A DNA stretch of 33,957 nucleotides from Planctomycetota bacterium (GTDB taxonomy: Bacteria; Planctomycetota; Planctomycetia; Gemmatales; Gemmataceae), in the NCBI GenBank assembly GCA_021325115.1, contig JAJPHU010000186.1:1-33957 (forward strand). The letters are read 5' to 3'. Of the stretch, positions 14,813-22,532 are shown in pieces. How positions within the stretch are numbered: the stretch's first letter is position 1; each line of letters starts with the position of its first letter. The notes beneath the pieces are model-generated. The model had not been told where the DNA came from and did no database searches. It saw nothing but the letters and a program-made list of their open reading frames with translations. The position numbers and the translations under genes are program-made.

Positions 14813-16036
14813 TTACAGGACAAGCGCCTCATAATCGACAGGATGCTCCTTATCGATACGCGGCAAGTTCAGTGAGATGACTTCTGGATATTTCTGCGCT
14901 GCCCCGGTGTTGAAAACAACCACTTCCTCATCGGCGTCGATCTTGCCGGCCGTGATCAACTGCTCCAGGCAATCGAAACAAACCGCCGTTTCCGGACAGA
15001 TAGAGATGCCTTCCAGACTCATACCGCGACGCATCCATTCGACGATGCGTCCTTCGCGACCGGCGCTGGCGCAACCGCCACTGGCGCGAATGGCATCGAG
15101 CATCATAAAATCGCCGACTGCTGCCGGCACCCGCAGACCACTGGCAATCGTATGTGCATTGGCAAATGTCTCGGCGAAGCGCTCGCCTTTCTCGAAGGCC
15201 CGCACAATCGGCGCACAGCCCTCGCTCTGGCAACTGACCAGACGCGGCAAGCGCTCCGAGCGCAGCCAACCTAATTCGCGCAACTCAGTGAACGCCTTCC
15301 ACATGCCGATCAGGCCGGTGCCGCCACCGGTTGGATACAGGATCACGTCTGGCAACCGATATTCGGTTTGCTCAGCCAACTCCAGGCCCATCGTCTTTTT
15401 GCCTTCGAGGCGATACGGCTCCTTGAGCGTGGATACGTCGAACCAACCGAGTTTCGCCGTACCTTCGCGGACAATTCGGCCGCAATCGGTGATGAGTCCG
15501 TTGACGAGAAAAACGCGCGCCCCCGCCAGGTGTGCCTCAATCTGGTTGATGATCGGCGTATCTTGCGGCATGAACACATAAACTTCCATGCCGGCCCGAG
15601 CGCCGTAAGCGGCCAGAGCACCGCCGGCATTGCCCGCGGTCGGAATGGCCAAGCGACGCAGGCCGAGATGCTTGGCCATGCTAACCGCCATGGTCATCCC
15701 GCGACTCTTGAAACTGCCGCTTGGCAGCTGCGATTCATCTTTGATGAACAGTCGTCGCAATCCCAACGCTTGCCCCAGACGTGGACAGGGCAACAGCGGC
15801 GTCATGCCTTCGCCAAGCGTCACCGGCTCCACATCCAGCGGCAAAGGCAGCAATTCCCGATAGCGCCATAGGCTCGGTGGCCGAGAGGTAAAGGTGTCCG
15901 GCGTGACGGCACGGCGCACAGCCGGCAGATTGTAGCGGACCCAGAGAGGGCGTCCCTGATGTACCGTGTGGACCTGCCCGGCGGGAAATTGAGTGCCATC
16001 GAGGGCGCTTTCCAGATGGGTGACGTAGCTGTTCAT
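14813..16036 (-). CDS. thrC: Threonine synthase (PLP-dependent)
   Basis: A 407-residue fold-type II PLP enzyme that would convert O-phosphohomoserine to threonine in the cytoplasm. The PLP-binding lysine is K110 in 'LPSGSFKSRG', the asparagine motif is 'PTAGNAGGA' near 132-140, and the phosphate-binding glycine loop is 'YPTGGGTG' at 234-241. The preceding 'LGEGMTPLLPCPRLG' and 'FIKDESQLPSGSFKSRG' match threonine synthase better than threonine dehydratase, though closely related PLP lyases cannot be excluded. The N-terminal four-cysteine cluster of some homologues is absent. The ATG at 16036 has 'gagg' 8 nt upstream. No other threonine-pathway gene is adjacent; upstream lies a broken toxin gene. 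The 194 bp downstream (14619-14812) shows no gene. Confidence 0.88.
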   Translation of the reverse strand: MNSYVTHLESALDGTQFPAGQVHTVHQGRPLWVRYNLPAVRRAVTPDTFTSRPPSLWRYRELLPLPLDVEPVTLGEGMTPLLPCPRLGQALGLRRLFIKDESQLPSGSFKSRGMTMAVSMAKHLGLRRLAIPTAGNAGGALAAYGARAGMEVYVFMPQDTPIINQIEAHLAGARVFLVNGLITDCGRIVREGTAKLGWFDVSTLKEPYRLEGKKTMGLELAEQTEYRLPDVILYPTGGGTGLIGMWKAFTELRELGWLRSERLPRLVSCQSEGCAPIVRAFEKGERFAETFANAHTIASGLRVPAAVGDFMMLDAIRASGGCASAGREGRIVEWMRRGMSLEGISICPETAVCFDCLEQLITAGKIDADEEVVVFNTGAAQKYPEVISLNLPRIDKEHPVDYEALVL

Positions 16037-16107
16037 GGTGTTTCCTCAAACGGACGACAGAAGCAGGACGGAGTAAGTTCGAACGGCGTCATCTACCGTG
16101 AGTACAG

Positions 16108-16161
16108 TCAATCAGTGTCAAGGTACCACAAGAAGACATGAGTATCGAGCAACAGTCTCAT
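16108..16161 (-). pseudogene. Truncated VapC (PIN-domain) toxin remnant
   Basis: A 17-codon frame too short for the ORF track reads MRLLLDTHVFLWYLDTD and then TGA. This is the hallmark N-terminus of VapC/PIN ribonuclease toxins, including the first acidic active-site residue in 'LLLDTHVFLW'. The remaining 110 or so residues are missing; no frame downstream continues the domain before thrC begins at 16036. Its ATG lies 15 nt after the stop of the antitoxin frame and follows 'gaggggga', so the toxin ribosome binding site is intact. The toxin is certainly inactive as it stands. Confidence 0.7.
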
Positions 16162-16176
16162 TCCCCCTCGAACTCC

Positions 16177-16536
16177 TTAAGGGCTAACGGACTTTTCCCT
16201 CCCTCCTTGTGGGGGAGGGTTGGGGTGGGGGGACACAACTCCTTGGCTCCATTGCCTTGACACCTCCCATCCCAGCCCTCCCCCACAAGGAGGGAGGAGG
16301 TTTGGTCCGCTATCTCTAAGGATTTCATCGGGCAATGGACTGTCAAAGCCAGCGGGAACAGTAAACTGGCTGGCACAAAGGCCGAAAGGGCGCAGCTGCG
16401 CGGCCGCCTTGGCAATTGGGCGCACTTCTACCAAAGGTTGTTCTGCTCGGACCACGAGGAACGACTCTCTCCCTTCCAATAGCTGCAGGAAGGCGGAGGG
16501 ATCGCGCCGGATATTTTGCACACGGATGGTGTTCAT
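16177..16536 (-). CDS. Phd/YefM-type antitoxin with 3' end altered by a palindromic element
   Basis: About 80 residues from 'MNTIRVQNIRRDPSAFLQLL' to 'RPFGLCASQFTVPAGFDSPL' and 'PDEILRDS' match VapC-associated Phd/YefM antitoxins, which bind DNA through the N-terminal half and the PIN toxin through the 'PFGL...F.VP..FD.PLP.EIL' tail. After 'ILRDS' the frame enters the hairpin at 16184-16314 and ends in about 38 low-complexity residues ('PHPNPPPQGGREK'). So the natural stop has been lost or displaced. ATG 16536 is chosen; ATG 16545 ('MRHMNTI') is equally possible. The partner toxin directly downstream is cut to 17 codons, so this is now an orphan. Confidence 0.65.
   Translation of the reverse strand: MNTIRVQNIRRDPSAFLQLLEGRESFLVVRAEQPLVEVRPIAKAAAQLRPFGLCASQFTVPAGFDSPLPDEILRDSGPNLLPPCGGGLGWEVSRQWSQGVVSPHPNPPPQGGREKSVSP
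16184..16314. mobile_element. Palindromic element, family B, inside the antitoxin 3' end
   Basis: A 22-bp perfect inverted repeat (16198-16219 with 16276-16297, 'cctccctccttgtgggggag...') is extended outward by imperfect pairing of 'taacggac' with 'gtccgcta' and inward by G-rich/C-rich tracts. The central segment is about 56 nt. It has no coding capacity of its own. It resembles a small non-autonomous palindromic (MITE/REP-like) element; insertion is inferred from the disrupted host gene, and no clear target-site duplication is seen. Confidence 0.55.
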
Positions 16537-16590
16537 GTGCCTCATTGTAGACGGCGCAGACAAGCAATCAAAGGATTTTTGTTGAAACAA

Positions 16591-16906
16591 CGCAAAAAAT
16601 CATGTATGCACCCGCCCTGCCAACAGCTCTATATTAGGGGGAGTTCTATCAAAGGGTGAGTATTCGATGGCCAACATACGACATCAGTGAACGCCAGGGC
16701 GGCAGCCCAACCAAGCCCGTTCGATGACCCGTGGTAACGATTATCGAATTTCGGAGTTTTCTGGGCATCTGTATCTCCAAGCGACGATGAGTCCTGATGC
16801 GTGTGGGGCGTGTGAGCCTCCCGGTTGCTTCCACCGGGACATCCACACATCCCGCTCGCCAATCAGGCTTCTGGAACAAAAGACATGTCAGGTATGCGAT
16901 CCACAC
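16591..16906. other. 316-bp region between antitoxin remnant and DUF1501 gene
   Basis: No convincing gene is seen. The 77-85-residue minus-strand ORFs here read through the hairpin at 16796-16862 and lack ribosome binding sites. The right half is the 3' flank of the DUF1501 gene and holds the family A hairpin. The left half would carry any promoter of the antitoxin frame; I see no strong match. Confidence 0.6.
16796..16862. repeat. Imperfect hairpin, family A
   Basis: The left half 'gatgcgtgtggggcgtgtga' and right half ending 'cacatcccgctcgccaatc' surround a core 'cccggt'/'accggg' (16820-16825 with 16833-16838). Sequence and layout follow the hairpins at 8958-9024 and 19362-19429, with more mismatches. 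It lies about 45 bp beyond the DUF1501 stop and may act as its terminator. Confidence 0.6.
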
Positions 16907-18217
16907 TCACGCTACGATCTCCGCGATCGGCTTGGCCGTCGGTTCGACAAGACGGATCGGCCGGCCGACGTTAGATTGGTTTTGTTTGCGCGGATCGAGT
17001 CCGAGCGCAAGGCAGATAGTGGCGAGCAAGTCAGCCACTTCGATCTTGCGTTCCTCGATAGTCATGCCGTCGCCGCTGGTCTTGCCGATGACCTGTCCGC
17101 CCTTGATGCCGCCGCCGGCCAGCACCGTGGACCAGCCAGAAGCCCAGTGATCGCGGCCCGTGTTGTCGTTGATACGGGGCGTGCGGCCGAATTCGCCCAT
17201 CCACACGATCAACGTCGAATCGAGCATTCCCCGATCTTTGAGGTCGTTCATCAATGTCGCCCAAGCCGGATCGAGAATGTCGCTAAGTCGCTTGACCTGC
17301 TCGAAATTCTGCTGGTGTGTGTCCCAGCCGTTGAGCGTGACTTCGATGAACGGCACGCCACGTTCAACGAGCCGTCGGGCTAACAGGCAGCCCTGGCCGA
17401 ACAAATTGCGGCCATAGGCATCACGCAGCTTGGCTGGTTCTTCTTCGAGATGGAATGCCTTGGCGGCGGAAGAGCGCATCATGGTGACGGCACGGCGATA
17501 AGCGGTGCGATGGCTCTCGGCAGTGACGCTGGAATGTTGAGCGAGGAACTCTTGTTCTATCTCTTCGAGCATTTGCAGACGAGCTTCGCAGCGCTTGGCG
17601 TTCACATCGCTGGGCAGATCGAGGTCTTGCACACGCAGTGCCTGGGCGATGTCGCCGCCGGCAGTATTTTCGCCGACAATCAAAGGAGCATAACGTGGCC
17701 CCAGGAAACCGGGAGAGTAGGCGGCTGCATTGAGGAAACGGAAGGGGGCGATGCTGACGAAGCCGGGCAATTCGACGCCGGGATGCTCCAACTCCTTGGA
17801 CACAAACGAACCCAAAGGCGGATACTGAATTGGCCCACCCGGCACGCGGCCGGTGCGCAGAAAGAAAGTGGCCCGGCTATGATCGGCTTCCTTCGTATTC
17901 ATGGAACGAACTAGCGCCATGTGGTGCATGTGCTGGGCGATCTTGGGCAGGTGTTCGCTGATTTTGATGCCGGGGACGCTGGTGGCGATTTCCTTGTAGG
18001 GGCCGCCGTTGGCGTGTCCGGGTTTCAGATCGAAGGTATCCATCTGGCTGGGACCGCCGGCCATCCACAGCAAAATGCAAGCACGCTTGCGCTCAGGGCT
18101 TTTCGCTACCGCGGCAGCCAGATTTTCCAACCAAACAGACATAGAATATCCCATAAATCCGGAAATAGACAGCGTCAGCCATTCCCGGCGCGACAGGAGG
18201 AACGCGGAACGAGACAT
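16907..18217 (-). CDS. DUF1501 protein with Tat-type signal
   Basis: A 436-residue protein of the DUF1501 family, abundant in planctomycetes and related in fold to sulfatases and alkaline phosphatases; its reaction is unknown. The family motifs 'ILLWMAGGPSQMDTFDLKPG' and 'GEFGRTPRINDNTGRDHW' are present, together with 'RRLVERGVPFIEVTLNGWDTH'. The N-terminus 'SRREWLTLSISGFMGY' fits a twin-arginine signal, implying folded export. I start at ATG 18217, which has 'aaggagg' 8 nt upstream and a promoter just before it; the track start at 18394 lies upstream of that promoter. The usual DUF1549/DUF1553 (Planctomycete cytochrome C) partner is not adjacent. Confidence 0.9.
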   Translation of the reverse strand: MSRSAFLLSRREWLTLSISGFMGYSMSVWLENLAAAVAKSPERKRACILLWMAGGPSQMDTFDLKPGHANGGPYKEIATSVPGIKISEHLPKIAQHMHHMALVRSMNTKEADHSRATFFLRTGRVPGGPIQYPPLGSFVSKELEHPGVELPGFVSIAPFRFLNAAAYSPGFLGPRYAPLIVGENTAGGDIAQALRVQDLDLPSDVNAKRCEARLQMLEEIEQEFLAQHSSVTAESHRTAYRRAVTMMRSSAAKAFHLEEEPAKLRDAYGRNLFGQGCLLARRLVERGVPFIEVTLNGWDTHQQNFEQVKRLSDILDPAWATLMNDLKDRGMLDSTLIVWMGEFGRTPRINDNTGRDHWASGWSTVLAGGGIKGGQVIGKTSGDGMTIEERKIEVADLLATICLALGLDPRKQNQSNVGRPIRLVEPTAKPIAEIVA

Positions 18218-18259
18218 GGGAAGGCCTCCTTTTGTTAGGCCGTCAGGTGTAACAGTTTC

Positions 18260-18288
18260 ACGGTACACCTGCGTGATTGTCCTGTCAA
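18260..18288 (-). promoter_or_regulatory. Strong sigma-70-type promoter candidate for the DUF1501 gene
   Basis: On the minus strand TTGACA (18288-18283), a 17-nt spacer and TACCGT (18265-18260) fit the housekeeping consensus, with a perfect -35. The leader to ATG 18217 would be about 35-40 nt and includes 'aaggagg'. This supports the shorter start. Confidence 0.5.
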
Positions 18289-18457
18289 ACAAATTTGTCT
18301 TGTTCCTCCAGAGAAGACGCTGATCCACATGCGAATTAGCCGCGCAATCCCTTGCGCTCCCACGAGTTCGCCGTGTGCATGAACGGACCGTCAATGCTTG
18401 CGCAATGCTTCTTTTTTCGAGTAATAATAAAGATAGAGAAGGAGAGTCGAGGTCCTC

Positions 18458-19393
18458 ATGACGTCATCCAAAACGTGCGTGATTTATAACCCAGCGTCCG
18501 GGCGCGGCTGGTCGGCGCATCGATTCGCAGAGTTGCGCCGCGCTTGGGCGGAGCGTGCTACGTTTTGGCCGACCAATGCGCCGGGCCAGGCTGAGGAATT
18601 GGCCCTGCGAGCGGCACATTCCGGTTTCACTCTCGTGGCCGCTGCCGGCGGCGATGGCACCGTCCATGAAGTGGCCAATGGTCTGCTCCGCGCCGAGCGC
18701 TCCGACATTGTCTTGGCCGTCATCCCTACCGGTTCGGCCAACGACTATGCCGCCGATTTGGGGTTGGATCGACAGTGGTGGCAGCACGAGGATCCCACCA
18801 TTCAGCCGCACGCCGTCGATGTCGGCATCCTGCGCGCCTGCGGACGCCGCCGTTATTTCATCAGTTGCATGGGACTGGGGTTCGTCGGTAGAGTGGCTCA
18901 GGAAGCGTGCCGTATTCGTTGGCTCAAAGGCCTGCCCTTGTATGGACTCGCGGCTTTGCGCACTTTTTCTTCCCATTATCAACAAACGCCCATGACCGTC
19001 CACATCGACGGGGCGGAGCGAACGACGCCGACACTGGCGTTCACTTTAGAATTGGGCCGACTCGAGGGCAATTTCGTATTGGCCCCGGAAGCGGCCCTGG
19101 ATGACGGACTGTTCGATTACATCCATGCCGGACCGCTGCGCCGCCGCGATTGTGTGCGCCTGTTGCCGAGGATCCTCCTGGGGCGGGGATTGCCGCACGA
19201 TTATCCGAATTTATGGCTGGGCCGCTGTCGTCAGGTCCGTCTGCACGCCGAAGCGCCTCTGGTCGTTCACGCCGACGGCGAAATGTTTTGTGTACATACC
19301 GATGATGTGCACGATTTGGAGATCGATTTAGTGCCAAAAGCGTTGCATGTTCTGGGTAAGATTGGCGAGCGGAGCATGTCCATGCCCCGGTGA
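18458..19393 (+). CDS. YegS/DagK-family lipid kinase
   Basis: A 311-residue cytoplasmic or membrane-associated kinase of the diacylglycerol-kinase catalytic family, which phosphorylates lipid hydroxyl groups with ATP. Signatures: 'YNPASGRG' at 10-17, the nucleotide-binding 'AAGGDGTVHEVANGL' at 62-76 and 'VIPTGSANDYA' at 88-98, with a C-terminal beta domain ending in 'VVHADGEMF'. The exact substrate (diacylglycerol, phosphatidylglycerol or a sphingoid base) cannot be read from sequence. The ATG at 18458 follows 'gaggt'; an AT-rich 'taataataaag' 28-37 nt upstream is a plausible -10 region. The last codons, including the stop, lie inside the left arm of a family A hairpin, so the C-terminus 'IGERSMSMPR' is repeat-encoded. 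Confidence 0.9.
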   Translation: MTSSKTCVIYNPASGRGWSAHRFAELRRAWAERATFWPTNAPGQAEELALRAAHSGFTLVAAAGGDGTVHEVANGLLRAERSDIVLAVIPTGSANDYAADLGLDRQWWQHEDPTIQPHAVDVGILRACGRRRYFISCMGLGFVGRVAQEACRIRWLKGLPLYGLAALRTFSSHYQQTPMTVHIDGAERTTPTLAFTLELGRLEGNFVLAPEAALDDGLFDYIHAGPLRRRDCVRLLPRILLGRGLPHDYPNLWLGRCRQVRLHAEAPLVVHADGEMFCVHTDDVHDLEIDLVPKALHVLGKIGERSMSMPR

Positions 19394-19429
19394 ATCTTCA
19401 CCGGGATGTTGACACGCCCTGCTCGCCAA
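19362..19429. terminator. 33-nt-arm imperfect hairpin, family A, between convergent genes
   Basis: The arms 19362-19394 and 19397-19429 pair at 26 of 33 positions around a 2-nt loop ('ttggcgagcggagcatgtcc' opposite 'gacacgccctgctcgccaa'). It overlaps the end of the lipid kinase gene and touches the stop of the Gfo/Idh gene, so it probably ends transcription from both sides. Confidence 0.75.
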
Positions 19430-20506
19430 TTATTCTTCTGTGCTGAGTGGCAGCTTCACGGTCATGCCACTGCGGGCGCTGCGAGCGACGGCTTCGGTGA
19501 ACTCCATGTAAGAGACGCCGGTCTCGAAGTTGGTTAACTGCACCGGCAAGCCCAGACGAATGGAGTCCACGAAATCCGCCTCCACTTGCCAACCGCGTTC
19601 CTTCTCCTTGGGGATAGGGATTTCCCGCAGTGATTCCACCGGCGCCATCTCGGCGCCGTGCATGCGGCTAGCGCCGAGAATGCGGTCGTTGAGCAAATCG
19701 TAATAAAGGACGCCATCGGTGCCATATAACTGAATGGCAGCCCCTTGGCCGAAAGGCGTCACGCCGCTGAGGTGATAACTGGCGCGGGCGCCGTTGGCCA
19801 AGACGCTGAGCACTTGCACGCTGTCCGGCGTGCCCACCGGCCGACGCACACCGCTCTCTGGATCGATGCGTTCCAACGTAAATGCATGTGCTTGAGCCAG
19901 CACACGCACCGGCGGCGGCGCCCAGCGCAAGAGCGTCTCGTGAACGATGCCCAGGGTCAGCATATTGACGCCCGACAGCGCCGCATCCTGTCGCCAGGAT
20001 AGTGGAGCAGCAGGGTCCGCCAAGTCGCCATTACGGCTGTAAACATGGACCTCGCGCAGTTGGCCGATAAAGCCTTCCCGAAGCAGCTCGCGCATGACGG
20101 TATCACCCTTGAGACCGTAGGGACTAGGCACGATCTGGCAGACCAGGCGCGGATGACGCCGTGCCGCCGCCAACATCTGGTGCGCTTCCGCCGCATTCAT
20201 GCTCATGCGCGCCTCGGTCAGGACATGCTTACCAGCTTGCAGCGCGGCCAAAGTAATGGGACAATGCAGATACGGCCAGGTACCGATGACCACGGCATCG
20301 ATCTCCGGGTCAGCGATTAGATCTTCCCAACGTTCGTAGGTATGCGGGATGTTAAACTCGCGGGCCACGGCGACTGTCGAAGCCGGCCGGCGATTGCACA
20401 CGGCCACGACCTCCACGTCCGGTAACGCTTGCAAGCCTGGAAGGTGACGCAAACGAGTATTCGCGCCGGCGCCGATCAGGCCAACGCGCAAGATGCGATG
20501 TGCCAT
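19430..20506 (-). CDS. Gfo/Idh/MocA-family oxidoreductase
   Basis: A 358-residue protein of the glucose-fructose oxidoreductase/inositol dehydrogenase family. The N-terminal Rossmann fold has 'VGLIGAGANTRLRHLPGL' (8-25) and 'VVAVCNRRPAST' (33-44); 'AVVIGTWPYLHCPITLAALQ' is the usual following strand-helix; the C-terminal alpha/beta domain follows from about residue 125. The conserved 'EKP' motif after 'GKHVL' reads 'TEARM' (97-101), so the lysine normally important for hydride transfer is missing and activity may be altered. No signal peptide is seen. The ATG at 20506 has 'ggggggac' upstream. Substrate unknown. It faces the protease gene divergently and converges on the lipid kinase. Confidence 0.85.
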   Translation of the reverse strand: MAHRILRVGLIGAGANTRLRHLPGLQALPDVEVVAVCNRRPASTVAVAREFNIPHTYERWEDLIADPEIDAVVIGTWPYLHCPITLAALQAGKHVLTEARMSMNAAEAHQMLAAARRHPRLVCQIVPSPYGLKGDTVMRELLREGFIGQLREVHVYSRNGDLADPAAPLSWRQDAALSGVNMLTLGIVHETLLRWAPPPVRVLAQAHAFTLERIDPESGVRRPVGTPDSVQVLSVLANGARASYHLSGVTPFGQGAAIQLYGTDGVLYYDLLNDRILGASRMHGAEMAPVESLREIPIPKEKERGWQVEADFVDSIRLGLPVQLTNFETGVSYMEFTEAVARSARSGMTVKLPLSTEE

Positions 20507-20818
20507 GCTGTCCCCCCTTTCGCCCGCGGTTGGTAGTTCGTGATCCGTAGTAAAAATAGCAACTCTCTTTGCGGCGGACCACAGGCAACAATTCGTGCGT
20601 GGAGGCGCGAATCAGGGCTGTTCGATAATCGAAAAGCCGTAGTCGCACAGGGAGACGAGCAAAGCAAGGGCTACCCTGCGGCGGCCCTGGCTGGAAACCT
20701 CAAACGGCTCGGGCGAAGATGAGGAAAAACTGGAAATCCGCGCTTCCAGGCGATACAAAACATAAGATCGCTTGTTTCCCCTTCTGCCGCGGTGGCGGAT
20801 GATACAAGGAGCCAGCTC
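20507..20818. other. 312-bp divergent intergenic region
   Basis: It lies between the divergently transcribed Gfo/Idh and protease genes and should hold both promoters. I see no strong promoter pair and no hairpin. The short ORFs on both strands lack ribosome binding sites and recognisable motifs. Confidence 0.55.
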
Positions 20819-22414
20819 ATGCATCGAACGACTCTCCTAACTCTGCTGGCTGTTCTTCTGCTGTTGCCGGCTGAGGGACCAGCAGAAGAAGGCAATCGCT
20901 TCGCCGACCTGCTTGCCTTGCAAGAGGCGATTCATCAATCGATTGAGCGGGCCGAGCCCTCCATTGCCTGTATCCTCGTGTCGCGCAGCGACAAGTACCG
21001 CGCTTTCGAGGGGGTTGGTCCCCACGCACCGGGTCAGCTGGGGCAATTCGATCCCTCTCGCATTCGCCTGAACCGCGATGATCCGCAATTCGATGCGCTG
21101 GCCCGGCTCGACCTCAGCGATCCCGATACGGTGCCGGAATCCTACGGCAGCGGGGTCGTCATCGACGAAAAGGAAGGCCTGATCCTCACTTTGGCCCATG
21201 TTGTTCGCAAGGCCACGAAAATTTACGTCCGTCTGCCGCCTGTGCCTGACCGGCGCGACGTTGGTCAGGGCCGCCGTGCCGCCAGCCGCGGCAGCTGGGC
21301 CGACATCCACGCCCTGGATCCACGCAGCGATCTTGCGGTGTTGCGCTTGATCGAACGTGTGCCGGACCTCAAGGCGCTGAAGCTCGGCGACGGCGGCAAG
21401 CTGCGCAAGGGGGATTTTGTCCTCTCGCTGTCCAATCCATTCGCTGCTGGCTTTCGTGACGGCAGCCCCAGCGCTTCCTGGGGCATCGTCAGCAATCTAC
21501 GCCGCCGGGTCACCGGCGTGCTCAGCGATATTCCCAGCACCGAACGCAACGCCAAGCTGCCGTTGTACTGTTTCAATACGCTGATCCAGACCGATACGCG
21601 GCTGAATCTGGGATGCAGCGGCGGCGCTTTGCTCAACCTGCAAGGTGAGTTGGTTGGCTTGACCTCATCGCTGGCCGGCATCGCTGGCGGCGAAACGCCT
21701 GGCGGCTTCGCGGTGCCATTTGATGACGGCATGCGCCGCATTCTCGATGTGCTGCGCCGCGGCGAAGAAGTCGAGTACGGTTTTCTCGGCGTCTACCTGA
21801 AACGGCCGGAAGAGTTGCCCCAAGGCGCGGTTCAGATAAGCAGCCTGATTCCTGGCGGTCCCGCCGCACGAGGAGGAATACATGGAGCGACCTTCCGCGA
21901 GGGCGCCTTGCTGTTCCGCAACGAGGGCGGCGGCGATTTCATTCTGTCCGTCAACGGTATTCCCATACATAGCAACGACGACCTGTTTCTCGCCGTGGGT
22001 ATGAGCTTGGCCGGCAACACAGTTCGCATCGAAGTATCGGAAAGTCCAGATGGACCGCGACGCCCTTGTTCGGTGACGTTGGCCAAGTTTCCATCGCTTG
22101 AGCCGGTCATCGCTTCGAAGCGGCCACCGGCACGCGGCGGACTGCGCGTGGACTGGACCAGCATCCTGCTGCCGCGCCACCGTTCCCGCAGCGGTATCCC
22201 GGAAGGCGTCCTGATCCGCGAAGTACTGCCTGACAGCCCCGCCTTCCATGCCCGCCTTCAGCCGGACATGATTATCAAGAGCGTCAATGGCAAGAAAGTG
22301 ACTACCCCCGCCGAGTTCTACCACGTCATGGAGAAAGCCCATGGCCCCGTCGAGCTGATCCTCGGCACGGTGGACCAAAACGGTGAGGACCGTGTCACCA
22401 TCAACATCAAATGA
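20819..22414 (+). CDS. Secreted trypsin-like (S1C) serine protease with two PDZ domains
   Basis: A 531-residue DegP/HtrA-type protein for periplasmic protein quality control. A clear Sec signal peptide is present ('MHRTTLLTLLAVLLLLPAEG'), which fixes the start at ATG 20819 ('aagga' 8 nt upstream) rather than the GTG at 20792. The catalytic triad appears intact: H127 in 'LTLAHVV', D171 in 'RSDLAVLRL', S267 in 'GCSGGAL' (instead of the usual GNSGG). Two PDZ-like regions follow: about 325-420 ('FILSVNGIPIHSNDDL') and about 445-525 ('LPDSPAFHARLQPDMIIKSV'). Residues 60-105 form an insertion ahead of the protease fold that I cannot assign. The 118 bp after it is pyrimidine-rich. Confidence 0.88.
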   Translation: MHRTTLLTLLAVLLLLPAEGPAEEGNRFADLLALQEAIHQSIERAEPSIACILVSRSDKYRAFEGVGPHAPGQLGQFDPSRIRLNRDDPQFDALARLDLSDPDTVPESYGSGVVIDEKEGLILTLAHVVRKATKIYVRLPPVPDRRDVGQGRRAASRGSWADIHALDPRSDLAVLRLIERVPDLKALKLGDGGKLRKGDFVLSLSNPFAAGFRDGSPSASWGIVSNLRRRVTGVLSDIPSTERNAKLPLYCFNTLIQTDTRLNLGCSGGALLNLQGELVGLTSSLAGIAGGETPGGFAVPFDDGMRRILDVLRRGEEVEYGFLGVYLKRPEELPQGAVQISSLIPGGPAARGGIHGATFREGALLFRNEGGGDFILSVNGIPIHSNDDLFLAVGMSLAGNTVRIEVSESPDGPRRPCSVTLAKFPSLEPVIASKRPPARGGLRVDWTSILLPRHRSRSGIPEGVLIREVLPDSPAFHARLQPDMIIKSVNGKKVTTPAEFYHVMEKAHGPVELILGTVDQNGEDRVTINIK

Positions 22415-22532
22415 GGAGAAACAGAAACGAGAAAGTATCAGAAGAAGTTCATTATTTGTCCCTTTCCTTTTACTGTTTTCTTCTTTATCTTCTCTGTGTT
22501 CTCGATGATTCTGGGGTTAGCTCTTTATTCTT

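Noticed and set aside
18218-18394. 59-residue N-terminal extension of the DUF1501 protein
   Set aside because: It would start upstream of the TTGACA/TACCGT promoter and hides the Tat-type signal; the ATG at 18217 has 'aaggagg'.
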